64,000 nt of DNA from contig NZ_BMQK01000021.1 in assembly GCF_014648075.1 (NCBI RefSeq), positions 45,054 through 109,053 on the forward strand, written 5' to 3'. Below, one piece after another: positions 25,178 to 34,174 of the stretch. Below the pieces are notes generated by a model. That model made no database searches, was not told the origin of the DNA, and saw only the letters and a program-made list of their open reading frames with translations. The translations under genes and the position numbers were made by a program. The DNA comes from Streptomyces ruber (GTDB lineage: Bacteria > Actinomycetota > Actinomycetes > Streptomycetales > Streptomycetaceae). Within the stretch, counting starts at the first letter, position 1, and each line of letters starts with the position of its first letter.

Positions 25178-27761
25178 ATGAAGAGGGTGCGGAACAAGTC
25201 CGGGGCGACCCGGTTGGGCTTCGCGTTGTTGCTCTAGTTTTTTGAGGTAGAGGCCCGGTTCCCGGAGTCCGCCAAGGAGATGCCCGCAGTGGCGGTGGAC
25301 TACGTGGCCCAGCAGGGGCGCGGTGTCGGGCGGCGGGCGGTCGCACTTCGCCGAGCTGAAGGCCGACCCGGGGGCGCCGGGCTTGGAGTGCCTGCTGGCG
25401 GAGGTGAACAAGCTGGAGCGGGTGCGGCGGCTGGATCTACCTGCGGACCTGTTCGCGGACGTGTCGGAGAAGCTGGTGGACGTGTGGCGGGCGCGGGCGT
25501 CGAAGGAGTACCCGGCGAACCTGGAGCGGATGAAGGCGCCAAGGCGTCTGACCCTGTTGGCCGCCCTGTGCCATGTGCGGCAGACGGAGATCACTGACTC
25601 GCTGGTGGACCTGTTCATCCAGCTGGTGCTGAAGATCAACACGCGGGCGGAGCGGAACGTCGACAAGGAGCTGACCGCCGAGCTGAAGAAGGTCCGGGGC
25701 AAGGAGGGCATGCTGCTGCGGGTCGCGGAGGCCGCTTTGTCCGAGCCGTCCGGCACGGTGCGGCGGGTGATCTACCCCGTGGTCGGCGGGGAGAAGGCGC
25801 TGGCGGCGGAGGCCGCGGCGAACGAGGCCCGCTACAAGGCGAGGGTCCGCATGGTGTTGCGGTCGTCGTATTCGGCGCACTGGCGCCGGATGCTGTCGCC
25901 GCTGCTGGGCGCCCTGGAGCTGAAGTGCAACAACACCGCCTACCGGCCGGTGATGGACGCGATCGACCTGCTCCGGCGCTACCTGGACCAGCCGTTGAAG
26001 GAGGGCGCCTACTTCGATCCGGCGGAGAGTGTGCCGCTTGCGGGGGTGGTGCCCGAGCACTGGCGGACGGCGGTGGTCGACGACAAGGGCCGGGTCGAGC
26101 GCATCCCGTATGAGCTGTGCGTGCTGGTCGCGCTTCGGGATGCGGTGCGGCGCCGGGAGATCTGGGTGGTGGGGGCGAACCGGTGGCGAAACCCGGAGGA
26201 CGACCTGCCGGCGGACTTCGAGGACAACCGCGACGTGCACTACGCCGCGCTGGGCAAGCCGCAGGACGCCGGCAAGGTCCTCGCCGCCCTCCGGGGCAAG
26301 CTGCGGACCTCGCTGGACCGCTTCGAGCAGGCGCTGGCGGAGGGCACGACGGGCGGGGTGGCGATCGTCAAGAAGCACGGCGAGCCGTGGATCAGGGTCT
26401 CCCCGCGCGGCAAGCAGGAGGAGCCGGAGAGCCTGGTGGCGATCAAGGGCGAGATCGAGCGGCGCTGGGGGACCATCGACCTGCTGGACATCCTGAAGTA
26501 CGCCGAGTTCGACACGGACTTCATCGCCGAGTTCACCTCGGTGGCCACCAGAGAAATGCTGTCGAAGGATGTGCTGCGGCGCCGGCTACTGCTGGTCCTG
26601 TTTGGCCTGGGCACGAACATGGGGATCAAACGGGTCGCGGTGACCGGCAAGCACGGCGAGAGCGAAGCGACGCTGCGCAGGGTGCGGCACCTGTTCGTCA
26701 ACCGTGCCAACATGCGCGCGGCCCTGCGGAAGCTGGTGAACGCCACCTTCGCCGTCCGCGATGAGATGTGGTGGGGCACCGGCACCGCGTGCGCCTCCGA
26801 CAGCCGCAAGTTCGGCGCCTGGTCCTCCAACCTGATGACCGAGTGGCACCAGCGCTACCGGGGCCCCGGGGTGATGATCTACTGGCACGTCGAGCGGAAA
26901 TCTGTCTGCTTCTACTCGCAGCTGAAGTCCTGTTCGGCCTCCGAGGTCGCCTCGATGACCGAGGGCGTGCTGCGGCACTGCACCGACATGGAGGTGGACC
27001 GGCAGTACACGGACACGCACGGCGCCTCCATCGTCGGGTTCGCCTTCGGGCACATGCTCGACTTCAAGCTCATGCCGAGGCTGAAGAACATCGGCTCGGC
27101 GAAACTGTACCGGCCTGCGGCCGGGGAAGACGACCAGTGGCCGAACCTAGGCCCGGTGCTCTCCACCAAGACGATCGACTGGGACCTGATCGCCCAGCAG
27201 TACGACCAGATCGTGAAGTACACCACCGCCCTGAGACTGGGCACCGCCGAGGCCGAGCAGGTCCTGCGCCGCTTCACCCGGGGTGGGCCCAAGCATCCGA
27301 CGTACCGGGCGATCGAGGAACTGGGCCGGGCGGTGCGGACCTCGTTCGTCTGCGACTACCTCGCCGACGTCGAGATGCGCCAGGAGATCCACGAGGGCTT
27401 GCAGGTGGTGGAGAACTGGAACTCCGCCAACAAGGACCTCTTCTACGGCAAGGACGGCGATCTGGCCGGGCAGGACAAGGAGTCCCAGGAGGTCAGCATG
27501 CTCGCGCTGCACCTGCTCCAGTCCGCGCTGGTGCACGTCAACACGCTGCTGATGCAGGAGGTCCTGGCCGATCCGAAGTGGGCGGACAAGCTCACCGACG
27601 CGGACCGCCGAGCGCTGTCGCCGCTGTTCTGGACCCATGTGAATCCGTGTGGCCGGTTCGAGCTGGACATGAACAGTCGCCTCGATCTGGATCTGTCCAT
27701 CCGAGGGACGGTGCCCGGCCCGCGAAGCACGCAGGGAGAGACAGCCGCAGCGCTGGCGTGA
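25178..27761 (+). pseudogene. Tn3-family transposase, damaged at its N-terminus
   Basis: From 25178 the frame reads VRNKSGATRLGFALLL, a TAG stop at 25235, then FFEVEARFPESAKEMPAVAV and DYVAQQ, the N-terminal DUF4158 region. After a frame change and an apparent internal deletion near 25310-25330, an open stretch of about 810 codons follows to 27761. It has the DDE domain: CASDSRKFGAWSSNLMTEWH, RQYTDTHGASIVGFAFGHML and VVENWNSANKDLFYGKDGDL. The C-terminal part is perfectly conserved in appearance, but the N-terminal terminal-repeat-binding region is broken, so transposition competence is doubtful. Normal length is about 980-1000 residues. Confidence 0.8.
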
Positions 27762-27764
27762 CAT

Positions 27765-27796
27765 CCGGGGGCTCAGAGACCGACCCGAACCCCCGG
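27765..27796. terminator. Inverted repeat after the Tn3 transposase
   Basis: Arms ccggggg (27765-27771) and cccccgg (27790-27796) enclose ctcagagaccgacccgaa, just after the transposase stop. It could be a terminator or part of the Tn3 terminal repeat region. Confidence 0.35.
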
Positions 27797-27844
27797 GTAG
27801 AGGACGGCGCCCATTTTCTTTGCGGTCGACTCGCTGAGCTTGTC

Positions 27845-28132
27845 CTACCTTCCAAGCGTGGGTCTGAGCCGGTCATTCGTAAGATCGGCGGACCCCGGGG
27901 TTTCTGGGTATGGCTGTGAGCTTGTCGCCGTTGGCACGTCTGAGATCAGCTCCAGCAGGGCCGTCTCATCGTTGAGGACTCGGCGCGAGAGCAGTCGCTC
28001 GCCCCGTCCGTCCAGCACCACGCAGTGGTGCTGTTCCTTGTGCCCCAGCCCCAGCGGGCTGCCCCGAAGCCCGGAACGGCCGAGCGTGATGTAGGAGTCC
28101 AAGGAGCTCAAGATTTTTCCCTTGCATGGCAA
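27845..28132 (-). pseudogene. Aldo/keto reductase N-terminus joined to an IS110 transposase fragment
   Basis: From ATG 28132 the minus strand reads SSLDSYITLGRSGLRGSPLG, which is the start of an aldo/keto reductase (Y-x-x-L-G-x-S-G-L-x-V-S-x-L-x-L-G). After about 25 residues it passes without a stop into HKEQHHCVVLDGRGERLLSR and VLNDETALLELISDV, the N-terminal domain of an IS110 transposase (the initial D-x-G-K region is altered). The chimera ends at 27845. Both parents are truncated. Confidence 0.55.
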
Positions 28133-28138
28133 ACGGGA

Positions 28139-28180
28139 GCGGTTGCGTGGCCGCGAATATCGCCCGGGCCACGCGACCGC
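28139..28180. terminator. Strong hairpin downstream of the alpha/beta hydrolase
   Basis: Arms gcggttgcgtggcc (28139-28152) and ggccacgcgaccgc (28167-28180) pair at 13 of 14 positions with a 14-base loop, 23 bases beyond the hydrolase stop. The T-rich stretch tcaagattttt at about 28108-28117 lies on the far side. A terminator for the minus-strand gene is likely. Confidence 0.6.
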
Positions 28181-28202
28181 TTCCGCCGGGAAGGTGGGGG
28201 TG

Positions 28203-29129
28203 TCAGACCGTCGCGTGCGCGGTCTGCGCCGCGAGGTTCTGGGTGAAGAACGGGAGGAGTTCGGTGGTGACCTGGGGTACGTAGCGGTCGTAGAGGTCGA
28301 CGTGACTGGCTCCTTCGATCCAGTGCAGCCGCTTGGGCTCGTTCGCCTTCTTGACCGCTTCCTCGGACATCCAGGCGGTGGCCGCTTCGCTGCCGGCGAC
28401 CATCAGAAGCGGTCGCGGGGCGAGCAGACCGATGAGGTGGAAGGCGTCGAAGTTCACGATCTTGTCGACGCTGGAGAAGGTGAACTCGTCGGCCTGGCGC
28501 GGGTGCCGGCCGCGGTCGGTGCTGTAGTACTCCCAGGCTTCGTAGGAGTAGCGGCCGCCGGCGCGTGCCTCTTCCTCAGTTGGGAGCACGGACATCGTCG
28601 GGAGCGGCTCGCCGGCCGCCTCGGTGGTGCGTGCCGCGGCCGCCGCGTCGAGCAGCGCCTGGAGGACGGCGGGGTCCTGGGTGCCGTCGGGGCCGACTCG
28701 GAAGTACAGTCCGAGGTCGACGGCACTGACCGTCGCGACCGCGCGGATACGGTGGTCGGTGACCGCGGCGGGAATGACGTAGCCGCCGGAGGCACAGATG
28801 CCCAGGGCGCCGATCCGGTCGGAGTCGATCTCCGGGCGGGTGGTGAGATAGGAGACGGCGTTCTTGATGTCCTCGACACGCTGGGCGGGGTCCTCGGTGC
28901 CGCGGGGGGCGCCGCCGCTCTCGCCCTGGTAGGCGGCGTCGTAGGTGAGCGCGACGAATCCGGCGTCGGCAAGTCGCTGGGCGTAGGCGCCGGCGGTCTG
29001 CTCCTTGACGCCGCCGCCGGGGTGAGCGACGACCACGGCGGCGAGCGGGCCGTCGGCAGCGGTGTCGGGGGTGTGCAGGTGGCCGGCGAGGGTGATCCCG
29101 GCGCTGGTGAAGGTCACATCGGTTCGCAT
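28203..29129 (-). CDS. Alpha/beta hydrolase (dienelactone hydrolase / YcjY-like)
   Basis: About 308 residues from ATG 29129. The start MRTDVTFTSAGITLAGHLHT leads into VVVAHPGGGVKEQTAGAYAQ (oxyanion region). The nucleophile elbow is LGICASGGYVIPAA (G-x-x-A-S-G-G; Ser or Cys in the elbow). A late Asp/His pair is likely around MVAGSEAATAWMS and EGASHVDLYDR (His). The protein is of the type annotated as alpha/beta hydrolase family protein that is repeatedly found divergent from MmyB-type XRE regulators in Streptomyces. Substrate unknown. Intact. Confidence 0.88.
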   Translation of the reverse strand: MRTDVTFTSAGITLAGHLHTPDTAADGPLAAVVVAHPGGGVKEQTAGAYAQRLADAGFVALTYDAAYQGESGGAPRGTEDPAQRVEDIKNAVSYLTTRPEIDSDRIGALGICASGGYVIPAAVTDHRIRAVATVSAVDLGLYFRVGPDGTQDPAVLQALLDAAAAARTTEAAGEPLPTMSVLPTEEEARAGGRYSYEAWEYYSTDRGRHPRQADEFTFSSVDKIVNFDAFHLIGLLAPRPLLMVAGSEAATAWMSEEAVKKANEPKRLHWIEGASHVDLYDRYVPQVTTELLPFFTQNLAAQTAHATV

Positions 29130-29181
29130 GACCCCACCGTGCCCGCTGTGCCCCGTGTGCGGGAGAGCTAGGTTCCTGCCT

Positions 29182-29214
29182 GGGGAAAGGCGTGCCGGGG
29201 AAGATTCTTTCCCC
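29182..29214. promoter_or_regulatory. Inverted repeat in the hydrolase/MmyB divergent promoter
   Basis: Arms ggggaaag (29182-29189) and ctttcccc (29207-29214) with a 17-base spacer lie between the divergent start codons. It is a plausible operator for the XRE regulator, which would then control the hydrolase. Confidence 0.45.
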
Positions 29215-29259
29215 CCTTGATGGCCCGAGTCCGCGGCACGGTGGAAGCATAGTGGTGTC

Positions 29260-30138
29260 ATGTCCGATTCGCGTTCATCCCGATCCGAGTTCGGTGCGTT
29301 CCTCAAGGCTCGCCGGGCCGAGCTGACGCCCGCGCAGGTGGGTCTCGCCGATGACGGGACCCTGCGGCGTGTCCCGGGGCTGCGCCGCGACGAGGTCGCC
29401 CGCCTTGCCACGATGAGTACCGATTACTACACCCGCATCGAGCAGGGGCGCGTGCGGGCCTCCGCGACCGTCCTTGCCTCCCTGGTACGGGCGCTGCGGC
29501 TCGACGAGGCACAGCAGGCTTACCTGTACGAGCTGGCGGGCAAGGCCCCCGCCCCGCGCCGCCGCGCCGGGCATCGGGTGCGGCCGTCGGTGCAGTGGAC
29601 GCTCGACGCCCTCGGCCACTTGCCGGCGATGGTGCTGGGCCGCTACAACGACATCCTCGCCTGGAACACGGCCGCAGCGGCCCTCTACCAGGACTTCGGC
29701 AAACTGACGCCATCCGAGCGCAACTACACCAGACTGCTGTTCCTCGACCCGGCCATGCGCAGCCTCTTCACCGACTGGGAGGACATGGGCCGGCTCAGCG
29801 CGGCACTGCTGCGGATGGAGACCGCCAGCAACCCCGACGACCCGCGCCTGGCCACACTGGTCGGCGAACTGTCGGTACGCAGCCCCGAATTCCGCGAGTG
29901 GTGGAACGGACGGATCGTCTCCGACACCACCTACGGCCCCAAACGCTTCCGGCACCCCCTCGCCGGCCCCCTCACCCTCGACTGCGACACCTGGACCAGT
30001 CCGAACGACCCCGACGTCATGTTCATGGTCCTCACCGCCGAACCTGGCACCCCTGAGGACCACGCACTGCGGATCCTCAGCTCCTGGCAGACCGCCCCCG
30101 CCCCGACTGCACATCCGGCCGACACCCACCACGACTGA
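29260..30138 (+). CDS. XRE family regulator with MmyB-like ligand-binding domain
   Basis: 292 residues. The helix-turn-helix occupies residues about 8-85 (FGAFLKARRAELTPAQVGLA, VPGLRRDEVARLATMSTDYY, TRIEQGRVRASATVLASLVR). The MmyB-type PAS-like domain follows (PAMVLGRYNDILAWNTAAAA, LLFLDPAMRSLFTDWEDM, LVGELSVRSPEFREWWNGRI). In this family the second domain binds a hydrophobic ligand such as a fatty acid. It is divergent from the hydrolase and likely represses it. Intact. Confidence 0.92.
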   Translation: MSDSRSSRSEFGAFLKARRAELTPAQVGLADDGTLRRVPGLRRDEVARLATMSTDYYTRIEQGRVRASATVLASLVRALRLDEAQQAYLYELAGKAPAPRRRAGHRVRPSVQWTLDALGHLPAMVLGRYNDILAWNTAAAALYQDFGKLTPSERNYTRLLFLDPAMRSLFTDWEDMGRLSAALLRMETASNPDDPRLATLVGELSVRSPEFREWWNGRIVSDTTYGPKRFRHPLAGPLTLDCDTWTSPNDPDVMFMVLTAEPGTPEDHALRILSSWQTAPAPTAHPADTHHD

Positions 30139-30345
30139 TCCGGCGGTCCGACGCGTCCGGACCCGCCACCCCATCGCCTTGGCGCTCAGGCACGCGGGAC
30201 GGGTGTTCCCAAAAACGACCCTTTCCCGGAGCAAGATCAAGAACAGTCGGCGGGGGCGGTCCGGATCGCGGATTCACTGTCACAATCCGTTCTCACAGTG
30301 GAACCAGGCATGTTCTGGGAAATGTTCGTGACAGCATCCAGGGGC

Positions 30346-31315
30346 ATGACGGAACCTCAGACCGCACTTACGTCCGAAGCGGACGACGTCGAGCGCCACC
30401 CATGCCCACGCTGTAACGCATCGCCAGGCTCGCCCTGTCGCTCACGCTCCGGCGCGGTCGCCGGCACCTACCACACCGGCTGCTTCACCAAGGTGCCCCG
30501 GCTCGCGAGACTCCTGCGCGTTCCCACCCCCGCCGACCGCGGCCCCGGCCAGCCGTGGCGACCAGGCATCCCGGCACCTGCGCCCGTCGACCCGGACACC
30601 CCGACGGCAGACATCCGCATCGGATACGCCCGCTGCCCGACCCTCACCCAGGAACTTCAGACGCAGCTCGACGCGTTGGTCGCCCAGCGCATCCCCCGGG
30701 ACAAGATCTTCTCGGAGAAGATTAGTACCCGGGTGCGAGTCCGCCCTCAGTTCGAGGCCGCGCTCGCCGCCGCTCGGGAGATCAAGGCTCACGCCCCGCA
30801 CTGCCGGGGTGGTCTTCACCGTGTACGAGATGAAGCGCCTGGGGCGCGATGCCGCAGAGCTGACAGCCCTGGCTGACCATCTCACCGCCCACGGCCTGGT
30901 CCTGGAAATGCTTGCCGGACCTCTTCAGGGGATGTACGACCCCAGCGGTCCCGGACGCCTCCTGTTCGGGTTCTTCGCCGCGATGGCCGAGACCGAGCGA
31001 GAGAGCAACCGTGAGGCCACCCTCGAAGGACTCGACACCGCGGCCCGCAAGGGCAACCACGGCGGCCGGCCCCCGGTCATCACCGACGACATGCTGCACA
31101 CCGTGCTCCGCCGCCGCGCGAACGGCGAGACCGTCGAGGACATCCAGCCCGACCTGCTCATCCCCACCGGCCGCCGCAAGGGACAGAGCCCCAGCCTCTC
31201 CAGCATCTACCGGGCGCTCGCTGAATATGAGAAGGCCCGGGCGTACCCGGGGGCCGTCGAGACCGCGCACGCCGACTACGCCGCCCTCCAGCAGCGTGAC
31301 CGCAGCCCCGAGTAG
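30346..31315 (+). pseudogene. Serine recombinase with zinc-finger N-terminus: frameshifted, catalytic serine missing
   Basis: ATG 30346. Residues 1-90 include CPRCNASPGSPCRSRSG (Cys4-type finger). The resolvase domain begins RIGYARCPTLTQELQTQLDA, where the catalytic Ser of the usual YARxS motif is replaced by Pro. The frame is lost near 30800, where cactgccggggtggtc has one extra G. In the next frame VFTVYEMKRLGRDAAELTAL, LLFGFFAAMAETERESNREA and the C-terminal HTH region GRRKGQSPSLSSIYRALAEY continue to 31315. With both lesions the enzyme cannot recombine DNA. It probably served a Tn3-family element. Confidence 0.8.
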
Positions 31316-31334
31316 TTACTCAGCGCTACACGCC

Positions 31335-31589
31335 ACCTGGCGGCAGCTATACGAGAACAGGGCCAACACAGCCGGCACCGGGCATCAGCACCCGGCGCGC
31401 GTTGCCTCACACCGCCTCGCTCGCGAAAGCCCCTCTCCTCCACCGCGGCTGACCACGGCCCGGCCAACTCCTCAACCAACGACGCCAGATGCGCCACCGA
31501 AACGCCCGTGGATCACAGATGCCAAGCACTGCCCGATCGACCACGCCCCTCACGACACCAGGATGCCCACCCGCTGTCACGCACCGACT
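31335..31589 (-). pseudogene. Right-end fragment of the 4806-type IS
   Basis: The terminal repeat appears inverted as ctgtcacgcaccgactcg ending at about 31589. The minus strand reads GGHPGVVRGVVDRAVL and VAHLASLVEELAGPWSAAVE plus FRERGGVRQRAPGADARCRL, as in the complete copy. It is truncated after about 80 residues. Confidence 0.65.
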
Positions 31590-32130
31590 CGTTGGCTCGT
31601 GTGCTGCCCGAAGCCTTCGGGTGGCCACCGCACGGAGCTGCTTCCACTCGCTCACGCACCGCTCGACCGCGTTGCGGCGCCGGTACCGGGTCCTGTCGAA
31701 GGCCGGTGGGCTGCCGCCGCCCCGGCCGCGTCGTCGGCGCTTGTCCCGTTGGTCATCCCGCTCGGCGACGGTCGCCTTGATGCCGCGGCGCCGCAGGTGG
31801 CCGTGGTCGTCCCGGCTGGAGTGACCCGTGTCGCCGCGCAGGCGGTCCGGGCAGCGACGTGGCCGGCCCGAAACCCAGCCGCCGGACGTGCAGGTTCTTC
31901 AGCACAGGCACCGGCATGGGCTGTCGCCCGCTGGCCCGGAGGTGAGCCGGGGCAGCGGGCAGGCACGGTGGTCGCCACCCAGCCCTCCACGCACGGCGGC
32001 GCACTCCGTCGGAATGCCCGCCCCGACCACCGAGCCCGGATCCATACGCATGCGGACAGGGGCGCAGTCCCACACGATCCGCCTGGCTCCCACCCCCCCT
32101 GGTCCGGCCCTGCCGACAGTCACGTGAAGC
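31590..32130 (-). pseudogene. IS5-family transposase, C-terminal remnant
   Basis: The minus strand at about 31600-31860 reads GIKATVAERDDQRDKRRRRG, GGSPPAFDRTRYRRRNAVER and SEWKQLRAVATR. This corresponds to the third catalytic segment (RNxVER) of IS5-type transposases. Upstream parts (DHRACPLPRLTSGPAGDSP) are scattered over other frames to about 32130. Heavily degraded. Confidence 0.6.
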
Positions 32131-32199
32131 CCCACCGGGTCAGACCGCTCGGTGGCGCGTGTGCCCGGCGACGCCGGACCGCCCGATTCTGCGGTTGGG

Positions 32200-32610
32200 T
32201 CAGACGGCCAGGCGAGTGGGCACAGCGTCCGCACGTCCGTATCCGAGCACCTGGGCGAGGACCTCTCGGAACACGACGACGTCTTCGGCCGGTGCTGCAA
32301 TGACGGCCTCGATCTCGCTGTCGCTCAGCCGCAAGTCGTGCAGAGCTGCAGGATCGAGCGAGACACGGAGGACATCGCCCGTCAGGACGGCTTCACGCAC
32401 ACAGCCATACGCAGTCCCTTGTCCAGCTGTGACCAGGCAGTGCGTGTCCATCCCCAAGGCAACCTCCTGCTCATCGGGAACTTCCTCCCCCGCCATGAAC
32501 ATCAAGATGAAGCCACTGCCGTCCTCCGCCTCCGCGAGGGAGGCTTCCGTGAAGTAGCCGTCAGGATCTGTCTCTGTTCTGGCGGCGCGGGCGATGAATC
32601 GATACGTCAT
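32200..32610 (-). CDS. Imm10 family immunity protein
   Basis: 136 residues from ATG 32610. MTYRFIARAARTETDPDGYF, SGFILMFMAGEEVPDEQEVA, LGMDTHCLVTAGQGTAYGCV and VSLDPAALHDLRLSDSEIEA match my knowledge of the Imm10 family, immunity proteins of contact-dependent or polymorphic toxin systems. No cognate toxin is adjacent. The nearest Rhs sequence is at 34175-34785, about 1.6 kb away and separated by IS debris, so this may be an orphan immunity gene left after rearrangement. Intact, with acidic composition. Confidence 0.8.
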   Translation of the reverse strand: MTYRFIARAARTETDPDGYFTEASLAEAEDGSGFILMFMAGEEVPDEQEVALGMDTHCLVTAGQGTAYGCVREAVLTGDVLRVSLDPAALHDLRLSDSEIEAVIAAPAEDVVVFREVLAQVLGYGRADAVPTRLAV

Positions 32611-32769
32611 GACGGGGTTCTATCAGCGCGTCCAACCAGTCATGAGGCAGGGGCGGGCCGCTGTTCCAGCTCCATAGTCCTGGCCGCACCTGCTCTGACG
32701 GGACATCACGTCTGTGGAGTTCTGACACTTCCCAATGACGGCGTCAAGCTGGTGCGGAAGCTGAGACTG

Positions 32770-32985
32770 TGGGGTCGTAGCACCTGTGGTCGCGGATCAT
32801 CGCCCAGAGGACATTGAGCCGACGGCGGGCGAGGGCCAGCACGGCCTGGACATGGCTCTTGCCCTCAGCTCGTTTGCACCGGTAGAAGCGCTGCGAGGCA
32901 GGGCACGAGCGCAAGCTGAGCACGGCGGCCAGATAGCAGGCCCGCAGCAGGCCGCGGTGGTAGCGACGGCGAGCGTGATCCGAAG
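32770..32985 (-). pseudogene. IS110-family transposase, C-terminal end
   Basis: The minus strand reads RRRYHRGLLRACYLAAVLSL, ASQRFYRCKRAEGKSHVQAV and LALARRRLNVLWAMIRDHRC, the extreme C-terminus of an IS110 transposase. Nothing else of the element remains on this strand. Confidence 0.7.
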
Positions 32986-33662
32986 GCGCTGTCCGAGCTG
33001 GCCGCGCCGAACGTGCGGACCCCGCAGGAGATGCTGGCCTAGGCGCTGACCGGCTACTTCACCGACCAGCACGCGTTCCTGGCGCGGACCGTGCTGAACC
33101 GGATCGACGGGGCAACCGTCATGGAACAGCGCCTCAATGCCCGCATCGAGGAGCACGTCCGTCCCTTTCACCGGCAGGTCGAACTGCTGGCCACCGTCCC
33201 CGGGGTGAGCGCTCACACCGCCGAGGTGATCCTCGCTGAGATCGGCGCCGATCTCTCCCGCTTCCCCTCGGCCGCCGCCTTGCCTCCTGGGCAGGAATCT
33301 GTCCGGGCAACTACGAGTCGGCGGGCAAGAACCCCTCCGGTCGCACCCGGCCCGGTGACCCATGGCTGGAGGGGGTGCCGGGCCAGGCTGCGATCCCCGC
33401 CTGCCGGACCAAGGACACCCACCTCGCCGCCCGTTACAAACGGCTGGTCGCCCGCCGCGGGCGTCGTCGGGCGCTGGTCGCCCTGCAGCACTCCATCCTC
33501 GTCTCGATCTGGCACATGTTCACCCGCGATCTCGAATACGCCGACCTGGGCGGCGACTACTTCCTCGAACGCGACGGCAAGACCCGGGCCACCCGCCGAT
33601 TGGTCAGCCAACTCAACCGCCTCGGCTATCAGGTCAACCTCCAGCCTGTGCTCACCACATGA
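32986..33662 (+). pseudogene. IS110-family transposase, C-terminal half with stop and frameshift
   Basis: Plus-strand frames read ALSELAAPNVRTPQEMLA, then TAG at about 33040, ALTGYFTDQHAFLARTVLNR, VELLATVPGVSAHTAEVILA and EIGADLSRFPSAAAL. After a frame change near 33290-33360 they continue LGGDYFLERDGKTRATRRLV to 33662. This is the Transposase_20 half of a different IS110 subgroup. It abuts the oppositely oriented IS110 tail at 32770-32985. Confidence 0.7.
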
Positions 33663-33855
33663 ACGACTCTGACCTGCATAGACGGGGTTTGTCGTATCAG
33701 CGGTCGAGACCGTCACGGGACTGCGGGCGACCAAGTGTCAGGAGCCATAATGCGGCGACAGTTACTCAGGCCATACCCGAGCTCTGAGCCCCTCTGCGCC
33801 TACGAACGACCAGAGCGGGTCCGAGCCAAGACGGTAGGACAGCTACTGAGAGCGC

Positions 33856-33904
33856 TTCTCGTCGATCTGTCGCCAACTTGTCGTTGGCGACAGATCGACG
33901 AGAA
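33856..33904. repeat. Perfect 22-base inverted repeat (hairpin)
   Basis: The arms ttctcgtcgatctgtcgccaac (33856-33877) and its exact complement (33883-33904) are separated by ttgtc. It lies 53 bases beyond the stop of the small membrane protein at 33958. It is most simply a strong transcription terminator for that minus-strand gene, although no T tract follows. Confidence 0.8.
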
Positions 33905-33957
33905 TCCGACAGATCCGCAGCGGCCCTACAGAGGTCCACGGCCGTTGGTCGGCGTGT

Positions 33958-34164
33958 CTACGCCCTTCCTCCTCGCCCGGCGCCCGACTTCCGGCGGGCG
34001 ACAGCGATGCTGCCTGACACGAGGCCGGCCGCAGCGAACAGCACGGCAGACTGCCGAACCGCCCAGTCGAACAGGCCTGCTACGGTCGCGAGAACACCCA
34101 CGAGGCAGGTGACCGCAGTACAGCTCAACACCAGAAGCGCGTTGTTCGGACTCTTGCGTGCCAC
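33958..34164 (-). CDS. Small two-helix membrane protein next to Rhs C-terminus
   Basis: 68 residues from GTG 34164 with GAGGAG upstream. It begins VARKSPNNALLVLSCTAVTC, with helices around LVLSCTAVTCLVGVLATVAG and VLFAAAGLVSGSIAVA, and ends in a basic tail. It starts 11 bases after the stop of the Rhs segment, so the two were cotranscribed. That position is where Rhs loci encode the immunity protein, which for a membrane-acting toxin is often an integral membrane protein (inference). Family not recognised. Confidence 0.55.
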   Translation of the reverse strand: MARKSPNNALLVLSCTAVTCLVGVLATVAGLFDWAVRQSAVLFAAAGLVSGSIAVARRKSGAGRGGRA

Positions 34165-34174
34165 AGAGTTCTCC

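Noticed and set aside
33856..33904. Reading the 22-base hairpin as an attC integron site or a telomere palindrome
   Set aside because: No integrase of integron type, no attC-like asymmetry or adjacent cassettes, and a single hairpin is not the multi-palindrome array of Streptomyces telomeres.
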